Below are positions 13,401-25,400 of a stretch of DNA of 64,000 bases, in pieces (within the stretch, counting starts at the first letter, position 1; every line of letters begins with the position of its first letter). The notes beneath the pieces were generated by a model that did no database searches, was not told the DNA's origin, and was given only the letters and a program-made list of their open reading frames with translations. A program made the translations under genes and the position numbers. Location: positions 4,464,001 through 4,528,000 of the forward strand of contig OY992538.1 in NCBI GenBank assembly GCA_963921195.1, in the 5' to 3' direction. This DNA is from Pegoplata infirma (taxonomy: Eukaryota; Arthropoda; Insecta; Diptera; Anthomyiidae).

Positions 13401-16400
13401 CCAAATTTTAAATCAACTACTAATCAGAGAAAAAAAATTACTAAATAAAACAGTTTTTTTTACCAAATTACAATTTTTTTTTATCTATTTCAATTTTACC
13501 ATTTTTTTTGGTAATTTTACCATATTTTTTGATAATTTTACAAGGTTGATTTTTTACAAAAATAAAATGGTATTCTTGTAATTTTACCATTTTTTTCCTA
13601 ATTTTTTGATTAGCAAAATGGTTTTGCTAATATTACCAAAATTTTTGCAACGTCCAAAACTACAGTTTTTTTTGCTAATTTTAACCATTTTTTTTGCTAG
13701 TTTTACAATATTTTTTTTTTGAGTGCACTCAAAAAAATAACTTAGTCAAAATATTAGTAAAAGGTGTTGTAATTTACTTCAACTAAACTTTAGCAAAAAA
13801 AATTGTAAAAATTTAACTTTTACAGTTTTTTTGGCAATTTACTATTGGTAAAATACAAAAATTTTTTGGTATTTTTACTATATTTTCTTGCTAGTTTTTT
13901 TTTTTTTTATTTTACTATAATTTTAGCAAAAATATTAGTATTTTCCTTAAAGAAATGGTAATACTTTTTATTTTTATTTTTTTTTTTTCTTAGTTTAAAA
14001 AAAAAAATGTTTCAAGTGTTCTAGTGTGAAAAAAATCATTGCAGATTGATGATGCTGCCAACACCATAGCAAAGTAGCCATCCATCAACTGCATGTGCGC
14101 TCAAAAATAGGCTACACAATTTTTAGTATTTTTTACCATATTTTTTGCTAATTTTACCATATTTTTTGCTAATTTTATATGAAAATTTTTTAAAATTTGC
14201 CACCTAAATTGTTAATAAAAAGTTGATAATTTTGAAAAATTATTTTTTTAAAATTTTAACACATAGTTAGATATCTAATCTTCAATATCCAAAAGTTTTT
14301 TTTTTATTTTTTTTTTAAATACATGTGAAAAAAATTAAAAATTCGAAAAAAATTGTTAATTTTTTACAAATTTTACCTGAAAATGTAAGAAATTTCTTGT
14401 GTAGACTACTACGCAAATCTCATTTGTTCTACTTAAACTAAAAAAATGACGCAAAAAAAATAAAAAAAGTGAAGTGTTGTTCTTTAAATTTTTTGTTTAA
14501 AGTGTTTAAGTGAAAAAAAAAAATCATTTTGGATTTTGATGTTGTTGGAAGTCCAGTTACTGCAACTACGGCTGCTGAGATGAAGGCAAAAGAAGATGCT
14601 GCCACCATCAAGCCGAAGAAACCATCCAACAACTGAAGTAATAGTTGATGCTGCTATTACTACATTTAAAGAATGTGGTGCTCAAAAACAGACAAAAATT
14701 TTTTTAGTATATTCACCAAATTTTAAATCAACTACTAATCAGAGAAAAAAAATTACTAAATAAAACAGTTTTTTTTACCAAATTACAATTTTTTTTTATC
14801 TATTTCAATTTTACCATTTTTTTTGGTAATTTTACCATATTTTTTGATAATTTTACAAGGTTGATTTTTTACAAAAAATAAAATGGTATTCTTGTAATTT
14901 TACCATTTTTTTCCTAATTTTTTGATTAGCAAAATGGTTTTGCTAATATTACCAAAATTTTTGCAACGTCCAAAACTACAGTTTTTTTTGCTAATTTTAA
15001 CCATTTTTTTTGCTAGTTTTACAATATTTTTTTTTTGAGTGTACAGACATCTTTCAAAATTATTCAGCTCTGAAGAAGATTTATTAAATTTGCTGACCTT
15101 TTGCACAAGACTTTGTTAAACAATATTTAACAATATTTTATATTTTAAAATTTTACTTTTTTAGGCTTATTGCTAATATCACACGAACTTTCGGTCGTAA
15201 CCCCCCTAATGAAATTTTATGCAAACGTTTGTTTATCCTTTAAATTAACGTCTAACAATAAGTGGTGTTCAATGAGGATATTTTAAAAAAGAACAAAAAT
15301 GATCCATAAAAATTGGAGATAGATGGTTAATATGTTCTAAAAAAAACAACCGCCATCAAATTTCCCAGAAGACATCTATCCCTCCAACCACAGTATTGTG
15401 GTATACTCACATTGTTATTCCGTGTGTAACGCATCGAAATATCGTTCGAGTACACCATTAATTATACAGTGACGAGCAAAAGTGTAACAGGGTTCACATT
15501 GCTTAGATAATCTGCTCTATATTTTAAACTACACAAGATAAAGTATTGAAGTTTTTTGATAATTTTATTAGTTAATTGTAGAGTCCGACCGAATATTCGG
15601 TCTCGGTTTCGGCCGAATAATGGGGTTTCGGCCTCTATTCGGTATTCGGCAAAATTTTGGCCGAATATTAGCCGAAACCGAAACTTTTTGGTATTTTAAA
15701 AAATATGTAAAAAAGTCGGTGAATTTTTTGATTTCGTATTTCATTACACTTGTTTCAGTTCAATTGAAGAAAATGTTACAAGTTTATGCAATAAATGTAA
15801 AACTGTTTCAGTTCAAAAATTATTTTTTCCTAATCTGCAAATGAAATATACAATTTTTTTGCAAGTTTTTTAAAAAACATATTTTTTTTTTCAAAAATAC
15901 AACAATTCCTATGGTTTAAAAGCATTATATGCTGTATTTTAATCTTTAACAACTTTTTAATAATTTTATTCATGCCAGGCGGTAATTTTTTTTAAGTTTC
16001 GGTTTCGGTTCGGTTTCGGCCGAATATTACTTTTTCGGCCGAATATTCGGTTCGGTTTCGGTTCGGCCTCGAAAACTGGTTTTGGTCGGACTCTAGTTAA
16101 TTGATCAGAATTTATAAACATTATCGAAATATGCTGTAAAATTTTTTATAAAAAAATATAGTAAAAATTCCATAAAAAGGCAAGTGTTACATTATTGCAC
16201 TCATGATTTTTCTACATAAATATTTAGGACAACTTTTATATTTCGCGCATATAGACCCGGATTTTGCAATTTTTTTATAAAACTTAATAAATAACATAAA
16301 AAAAATTCATTTGTTGAAAAGAAATTTTGGCTAAACATTTTTTTTAACTCAAAAGTCCGTCCTTTTAACGATTTTAGGAGAGCCACACGTATTACTCAAG

Positions 16401-19400
16401 CTTAGAATATTCAGACATTATTTTTTTGGAATGGCGTTTATATCCGGCGATAGTAGAGCCCATTTATGATCAAATTCATAAGTGGTTTGTTTATTTTGCA
16501 ATTAATACAATTTTTTTATTGGGTACTCAATCTGGGTTTTTGGCGGAATTTCAAATATTTTTGCAGATATTCAACATTTTTCGGATGAATACGAGCCAAT
16601 TCTGGCCGATGATGTTTTTTCTATATTCGGTCTTAAATATATCGTCAATTAAAATCATCAGTAGATTGATAATATTGTTATAAAGAATGTAGTTATTATT
16701 AAATCCCTATTTAAAATTATTGTTTGGGGTACCTAAATTGAATTAGTGAATTTCGTCCAATGATAAGAGCAGAAAAAGACTTTTATTTATTAAACATTAT
16801 TTATTTTTGTTCTTTCTGAAAAAATTAACTCCAAAGATTGCGTTCTGATTCGATAATTTGACACTATGGCACTACCCCGAGGATAATGTTCAAAACCACG
16901 AAATGTGATAGTGGTTTTAAATGGCATAAACCCATTCTTAACAAAATTTATGATCAACTGGTGATATAGCTTGTTGATTTATTTACGGCTGAATTAAGAA
17001 AACACTTCTTGAGGCAAAATTGGCCTTTATTCAGCCGAAAAATGTCGAATTTCGGCAAAAATATTTGAAATTCCTCCAGAAACCCAACCCCAGTACACAA
17101 TAACTTTTTTTTACTAATTGCAAAAGCAACAATCCATTTACGAAATTTTTTATAAATGGTCTCTATTATCGCCTGATATAAACACCATTCAAAAAAAAAT
17201 AAAATCTGCAAATTCTTAGCTTGATAAATATGCGTGGTTCCCCAAAAAACGTAAAAAGGACGGACTTTTGAGTTAAAAATAATGTTTACCCAAAATTTCT
17301 TTTCAACAAATGAATTATTTTTATGTTATTTATTAAGTTTTATAAAAAAATTGCAAAATCCGGGTCTATATGCGCGAAATATAAAAGTTGTCCTAAAGAT
17401 TTATGTAGAAAAATCATGAGTGCAATAATGTAACACTTGCCTTTTTATGGAATTTTTACTATATTTTTTTTATAAAAAATTTTACAGTATATTTCGATAA
17501 TGTTTATAAATTCTGATCAATTAACTAATAAAATTATCAAAAAACTTCAATACTTTATCTTGTGTAGTTTAAAATATACACTCAAAATAATTACTCTGTT
17601 AAAAACTCTGTAAAATTACTGTAATCTCAATTCGACAGATATTTGACAAAGCTATCTGTCGAAATACAGATTTTAAGAATAAACTTTGTATTTTCTTGTA
17701 ACCGAATAACAAAATTTTATTTGTAATTTTACTTTTTACTTTGTAATCTCTATTTTACAGATAATAAATAGAGTTTTTTTGTTAAAATACAGATTTTATA
17801 AAAATACTTGTGTTTTTTTTCTCGTAACCAAAATACAAAATTTTAACTATAATTTTACTTATTGCTCTGTAATAATAAAACCTGGCACATTTTACGAGGA
17901 TGTCGTGTAAAATTGCAGGTACTCGTAAAAAAACTTTCACAAAAAAAAAAAAAAAAAAAAAAAAATTACAATTTGGAAGCATTAAAGCGGGCAAATTTAC
18001 TCGATGGCATTTTCCAATTGTCAACACTACTTGCACATTAAGGAAAGATAAATTGATCAGAAATCAAATAGTAAAAAAAATAGTCAAATTCTGGCTGCTT
18101 TTATCAAAATTTTACAGATAATTCTGAAAATTTACTGTTTTTTTATCGAAATCATTTTACAGAGTTTTCTTCGTAAAATAACAAAAAATCTTGCTGGTTG
18201 GAAATCTATGGTATTTTCTGCTGGCTCAGCAGAGTATCTCTGTATTTTAACAGAGTGATTATTTTGAGTGTAGAGCAGATTATCTAAGCAATGTGAACCC
18301 TGTTACACTTTTGCTCGTCACTGTATATATTATTGGTCCATGATCGATTCTAAGACATTCTATGAATGTCCGTACGTCTGTAGTAAACACGACACAGTCC
18401 AAAAAAAAAGAGCTAAACTTCTGAAGTTTAGCGCAAATATGTCTAATGGTCCTAGGCAGGTTAATTTCGTAAATGGGCAAAATCGGACCAGGGGAAAAAA
18501 GTTTCCCTTTCAGAACTAAACCAACCACTGAAAAACAAATTTTTTTTACATGTTTTTTTTGTATTTTTGTTATAAAAATTAAACATTTTTATGCTAGAGA
18601 AAGTTTAAAGTCCTGCATTTGGAGCCATATTAGAAAATTATTTTTTTTCGGCCGTCCCGCCCCCATCCCACTTTCACTTGTTTTTTTGACTTATTTTAAA
18701 CGGCTTCAGTGGGCCATATAAAAAAAAATCGAGCTAAGCTTTCAGAATCCTTCGAAAATTTTGGTCTACTAATGTATACTTTAATTTTTTTTGTCCCATT
18801 CAAGATACACTCGGTGACCCAAAATTGTTACACAGTGTAATCTGTATTTAGTATTGCAAAGTTTATTGCTTTGTGGAGGATAAAACAATGATAATACGCA
18901 TGCCAAAATTACCTCTACCACCACACTTAATAGACTGTGGTATTAGACTGACATTTTTTTGTATGGCAAAAAAGTTTTTCTTCTGATTTTGAACGTCCGG
19001 GCAAATTTTTATTCTTCTAGGTCTAAAACTTATACATACTAAAAAACGTGTAAAATGACAAGGAAATCTTGTAACTTTTATTTTTTGCTGCAAGAATTTC
19101 TCTTAATTTTACAAGCTTTTTATTATTAATTTTGTAATTTTACAAGATTTTTACTAAATAAATTGTAAATTTACTATTTTTTGACGCGATAAAACTTATA
19201 AGTTGGTCTCGTGACTTTACAAGATTTTTTGCTACCTCCTATTTTACGAGAGTTCCTAGTAAAAATTACGAGCTTTTCTGTAATTTTACAAACTATTTAC
19301 CAAATAAATTGTAAATTTACATATTTTTTTGCGCAATAAAACTTACAAGGAATTCTCCTGAATTTACTTGATTTTTTTGTAAAAAAAAAATAGAAGTTTT

Positions 19401-22400
19401 GATCGAAAATTTTTGTTGTTAAAAAACAAGGAAAACTTTCAAATGTTGGTAAAATGGGATTACGAGACTTTTTCTAATAAATTGACAAGGTTTTTTTTTT
19501 GTGTATGTGGTGCGGCTTATATTAACACGTCGCCCCCGGTAATCAAAGTTTGCAATTTTAGAAAATTTAAAAAAAAAAAAATATATCTTGCGACACATAA
19601 TTTTTTTCAATTTTGATTAAACGTTCAAGAAATTTAAAAAATCTCAAAATTTCTTTCCAAGTTTTCATTGAAACTCAATTTGAACCAAATATGATAATTT
19701 TAACGAGTTTTAAGAGTTTTGAATTTTCGAAAAATTAAAAAATATTATCTTGCAATACTGAATACGAATATCATTACGAATATCAACAAATTTCTGAAAT
19801 CGGTCGAGCAGTTTTCGAGATATTGCCATTGGAAATTTATCAAAAGATTTCCAAAAATGGCGGATTTTTCCTACGTTTAAAAAATTAAAAAAAAAAATGT
19901 TTGTCCATTGGCTATTTTATACAGCTTGAGACAAACTTTCATTTAAGCTTAATTTGAGCCAAATCATATTATTTTGACAGATTTTTTTTTTTTCAAATTT
20001 TTGACCGCAGAAAAATTCGCAATTTTTTGCAAATTTCAAAGCTTAAATATTTTGGTGACAAACAATTTTTTTTAATTTTTAAAAATCAAAAATTTTAATC
20101 GCCGTGCGCCATGGGTTAATTTGATACGATTGTCCTCAAATTTATACTACATAATTTAAGATCTAGTGGAATAAAAAATTTCCCGGACTCTTGGAAAAAT
20201 CAAAAGGTAACGAAAAATGCCACACTACTGTGGTATAGATCAGCGGTTACCAACCTTTTTGGCTCGCGTACCCCTAATTTTAAATTTTATCATCCGCGTA
20301 CCCCCTAACGAGTTTTTTGCTGTCGTTAAAAAACTTCACTAATATTAGAGTTAATTTTGAAATTTTTGATCTGCGGGTATTACAATTTTTTTGAAGTATT
20401 TAGCAAGATCAAAACAATGGGGTGGTATTTTTTTGGAAAAATGTTCGCTCCTTAAGGGTGCATCTGAAAACGCGGATTTTGAGCTGATTTTTCTTCAGAT
20501 CAAAAACGGCTAAAAATATCGCAAATCTGATTTCACCAGTCGATTCTACACCAAAAGTTAAAACAACTGACGTTTTTTGAACTCTTAAAAAAAGCAGACC
20601 CCTAGAGCTTGTATGCGCATTGTAAATATAGAGGGCGTATGCATATTTTTTCCAGTAAATTCTGGAAACGGAAGAGAAGAAAATGATAATTATTATTAGA
20701 AAAATAAAGAAATAAAAACCAAAGAAGTGCAAAAACGATTTGTTTTTATTTGATTTTAATGTGGTAATCAAGATTTCAGTCATTAATAAATGAAATTAAG
20801 AACTTTTAATAAACTGAACAGCAAAAAGAAGAAGCATTTGCTGCATCTTTATTATATATGTCTTTGAAAAAAGTTCCAAAAACCCATCACAGGAGGCGGA
20901 AATATGTTTTTATTTTTTTTTTTAATACGAGGGCAGATCAATAATTCCATGACTTTTCGAATGAAACACCTCGCATATATGTGCAATGAAAGGGCATTTG
21001 GAGCTTAACAAAATGGTACCAAAATTTTCACTATTTTTACTATCACAGCGCGTCTCAAATATGACCAAAAACACGTTTTTTGCGAACTTTCTCATAAATT
21101 TTCTCTTAAACCTGACATCATAGAAAAATTTGGGAACCATATTCGGAATCAGCATCGAAAGGTTAATCGAAAAAAAGGTGGTTAGATCTCATCATTCAAA
21201 AATATCGAAAAAATGCCTTCACCTCAACTTCCTTTAAAACCTGACGTTATGAAACACTTTCGAAGCCAGATGCGGAACGAACATTGAAAGGTTAATCTAA
21301 ATCGAATGACCAAATTACTAAAATTTTGCGTACCCCAGCGGACAGTTTCGCGTACCCCCTAGTGGTACGCGTACCATAGGTTGGTAACCGCTGGTATAGA
21401 TGAAACATTCCATGCCAAATCGGGCACTTTCAAAAATTTAAAGTTTTGGGTTTTTAAGAAATTATGAGTAAAAAGTGATTTTTTTTTTGGTTTTTCATGG
21501 GCACTTAAAAAACTTAAAAAAATATAAAATAAAATTTTTTTATAGTTTCTGATTTGGCATTGAATGCACCACATACATCAGGGGTATTTTTTTTTTATAA
21601 AACGTGTGAACCGCAGAACATATAGACATGACACAACCCTTATTTTCGGGTACCTTCGAATATGTTCAAATTATGAAAAGTACGAAATATGCAACGCAGA
21701 TTTTACTTTTATTTTACTGAGGTTTATTAGAGAAAATTCTCGATATCTTTGATAACAAACAAGTTTTCCCAAAAAAAAAAAAAAAAACAAGTTAGAAAAT
21801 TATAGTCGGTCAAGACCTATCATATAATACTTATCATATAAGTCCCAAGTTTAACCATAGACCATTTGAATCTATTTTTTAAAGATCTTTAATCATTGCT
21901 CTACATATCTGTCGGGGTCTCAAGACCCCAGTTTTGAATCTAAAATTTGACTTTCCCGAGATTTTATATATGCACATATCTCAGTAAATACTGCTGACAC
22001 GAGAAAAAGTCTAACGGCATTTTTGTAGCCCTTTCGAGTACTAGTTTTTGAGTTATTCAGTTTTTAAGATTCTCAAGACCCTACCCCTGATTCCCGTATC
22101 TCAAAAACTAAGCTAAGTAGAACGAAACGGACAAAAGTTTTGGATCAAAATCTATGGGGATCCTTAAAGACCCAACGGGGTCTCGAGTCAACCGGGTCAG
22201 CACCCATGGGTCCGAACCCAATGAAGCCTATATCCAATAAATAACACAGTTCAACAACCAAAATGGGATGAAACCAAAAGCAAATGAAAGTTGGCATATT
22301 CCATAATAAAACCCTCAAGGCTTTTTTTTAGTTCAGCGCTAGATTATTTTTTTATAAAATTGGTGAACTTTTATTATAATTATAATATATTATAATTGCT

Positions 22401-25400
22401 TAATTTTTGTAATAGCCTTTAAATAACAATCCTACGCAACGGTGCACAGTGTTTTATTTTAAATAATCTGGCTATTCAATACTGGACCGATTCATACCGG
22501 TTATAGCTAACGTAATTTCGAGCTTAAGTTTGGAAGCTAGACCCCTCATGGCCAATAATGACACATCCAGGGGCCCTAAATAAGGGCATGTTTTATATAC
22601 AAAAACTTTAAATGCTTTAAAATGGTGACATGACACTATCCCCATATAATTCCCATTTTCGTTATAGGAATTATGACCAAATTAATTGCGGTGATAATCC
22701 CCATAATGGTAGTGGGAAATATGACCTAAAATAATTTGTAGTAAACATAATTCTTTGATTTATGGGGATAATGACCACGTAACATATGGCCATAATCCCC
22801 ATTTCAGTGATAACAATCTTTCAATGGAAAGGTTGTACTTAAATGTTTGTGTTCTTTTAAGCTAAATTAGTCTCAAAAGTCCTTCGAAATATTTTTAACG
22901 AATGTGCTCTATTTTCCTCAGCTTTTGTACTAATTTGTAAAAATCTTTCAATATTTAAGATGTAACATTGGACAATTACTTCATAGAAATTAAATTAATA
23001 TTTTTACTGGAATGTATTCCATATTGCGCAATTTTTAGCGTCAAATCGTTGAGAAACAAAAATATTTTTATATCAAAATGCACTTATTGTTCATTCTTTT
23101 GAAGCTGGTAGACAACTGGTTTTTTGTAGAAAAAAATCTTTTTTTTTGTAAAGTATAAATAATTCTGTTTATTTAATTTACCTGAGTCCATATATAAATT
23201 GGATTTGTTGTTGGCCTATAAACTTCCAATTTTGGTTTGCCATCTTCTGTAATTTGTCTAACGAAAGGTACTGCACTTCGCAAGTTTTCACCCTTTTTAT
23301 GCCCCATCTCATCCATTTCGTAAAAACGTATACTGAAATTTAAGAATATGCGTTACATTTTTTTCGTATTTTATTACGTATATGAGGCATTCCACACCAA
23401 ATATCCAGCGAAAAACAACATGTGTACCGTACATTTCTGAATAGGTTCTATGGATAGCCCTATATGGAACTAAGAAAATTGCGTTTTTGGTTTTTAAATT
23501 TATCAAAAACTGGGCTTAGAAGGCATGGTCAAATATTGGAAAAATGGTAAAATTTGTGCCGAGTTGCCTTGTTTAAATATTTATCAAATTTAAACGGAAT
23601 TCACCACAATCTCAAAAATTTACATTCTTTCATAGTTTTGTATAGGCTATCGAATAATTTCAGAACAGGTTCTGAAAATTTTACATTTTTTAAAAAAAAA
23701 ATGTAATTTATCAAAAATCCGGCCACTTTTTTTTTAATTTTTTTTTAAAGTAGATGTTTGTCTATCTACACAAAAAAATTCAGACGTGTTTTTTTTCGTT
23801 TTTTTCGAGAAAATCGCATTTGAATTTGGAATTTCATAACAATTTAGTAATTTGCTTGTATTTTCTTGTTTCAACGTAGCGTATGAGTAACATGTATGCA
23901 AATATTTAATGCTCATTCGCCATGTTAAAACATGGAGTAAAGAAGGAACAGAGGTACCATTAGAGAAAACTTGGAGAAACCCAAATTGCGAACTACGATT
24001 ATTATCTATTTAGATAATAGAAAATAGATAGAATAGATGTAATTGATGTGTTTTCTTTTATTTACCTTTTAAATGAATTGGTTTTTTTTCTTTAGTTCAT
24101 TTTGAAATGTTTTTAAGGTTTTTCTTTTTTCTTCGATTTCCTTTTGAATGTATTTTGGGTTTCTTTCCCGAGATAACCAGAGTTAACGACTAAAAAAAAA
24201 ATCTTAAAAATAGCGTTCTTGCGCCCGAGATATCTCTTATCCTCTTTACTCTATGGTTAAAACAAGAAAACACAAGTAAATTACAAAATTGTTATGAAAT
24301 TTAATATTCAAATGCGATTTTCTCGAAAAAAAAACGAAGAACACATGTCTGAATTTTTTTGTGTGGATTGACAAACATCTAAACTTAATTTTTTTTTTTT
24401 AAAAAGTGGCCAAATTTCTGATAAATTGACTTTTTTGAAAAATGGAAAATTTCAGAACAGGTTCTAAAAGTTTTCAAAAAAAAAAAAATTGTAGATAACT
24501 CATACAAAACTATACAAGAATGTAAATTTTTGAGATTGTGGTGCATACCGTTTTAATTTGATAAATATTTAAACAAGGTAACTCGACACAAATTTGCCAA
24601 TTTTTTTAATATGTTTTTGACCACGCCTCCTAAGTAAAGTTTTTGAAAAATTCAAAAATCAAAAACGCAATTTTCTTAGTTCCATAAAAGGCTATTTATG
24701 CAACCTATTCAGAAATTCACGGGACACATGTCTGTAGCGAGACATTTGGTGTATAATACCTCATGTGTCTTAAATTTACATACCTTTTTCTTGAATCTGT
24801 ACTAATGGAACGTTGCTGTTGAAAATGTTGCCTTGACGAAACGTAATCGTCTTCACTTTCACTTTCAAAATCTTTCAAATCAATAACAACAGGCTTAGTT
24901 ATGTCTTTAGGACGGTGTATTAAACGTTTGTTTTCAACGTGATCGTTTTCTTCGTCACTATCTTCACTTGAGCCTTGTAGTACCTTTTCTAATTTAAAAC
25001 TAACACGCGGATCTAAACTTTGATGTTTACGTCCCTGAAATTCTCGACGATTTTTACGAAATTCTTCTTCGGATGACGATTCTTTTAGCAGATCTTGCAA
25101 GTAACGTGTTCCTTTTAAATCCAAGGATACGTGTTTCTTAGATTGAAATTGTCGGCGATTATCGTGTGCTAAAATTGTTTTAAGATCCTTAAGTATACCC
25201 CTATGATCTACACTGATTGCTTTCTGTTGTTGAAAACCGGAACGTTTTTCTTCAAAACTATCCTCGTCGCTGCTGTCGTTACCACCACGTTTCTCGAATG
25301 ATACACGAGAACCTTTTAGAGATTGCTTACTGCGTTGTAAATCTTCGTTGGGTATTGAAACTACACTGCGTGTATGATGATCTCTGTTTGAATGCTTCGT

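Larger units (their letters stand above)
15467..18323. mobile_element. Giant TA-flanked palindromic element J
   Basis: CAGTGACGAGCAAAAGTG at 15467 and its complement ending 18323, flanked by TA (15465-15466, 18324-18325). The two arms run inverted for about 1 kb each. They include the words GACCCGGATTTTGCAA and AAAAGTCCGTCC and two homologous reading frames in opposite orientation (16426-16683 and 17211-16954) that are by-products of the symmetry. The left arm is split by a hAT MITE, the right by MITE A1. The Tc1/mariner-like class is inferred from TA only. Confidence 0.8.

Noticed and set aside
16426..17211. Two similar open frames (16426-16683 plus, 16954-17211 minus) that looked like a conserved protein pair.
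   Set aside because: They lie at mirror positions of the palindromic element J, and their similarity follows from the inverted arms. No transposase motif is seen.
17940..18070. Possible captured gene in MITE A (start resembling a basic N-terminal peptide near 17899 and in A3).
   Set aside because: The shared non-repetitive core is too short and A-rich, and no frame is conserved between A1 and A3.
20409..20783. 124-codon minus-strand open frame in hAT element AA.
   Set aside because: Low-complexity and hydrophobic from T-runs, no hAT transposase signature; the element is best read as non-autonomous.
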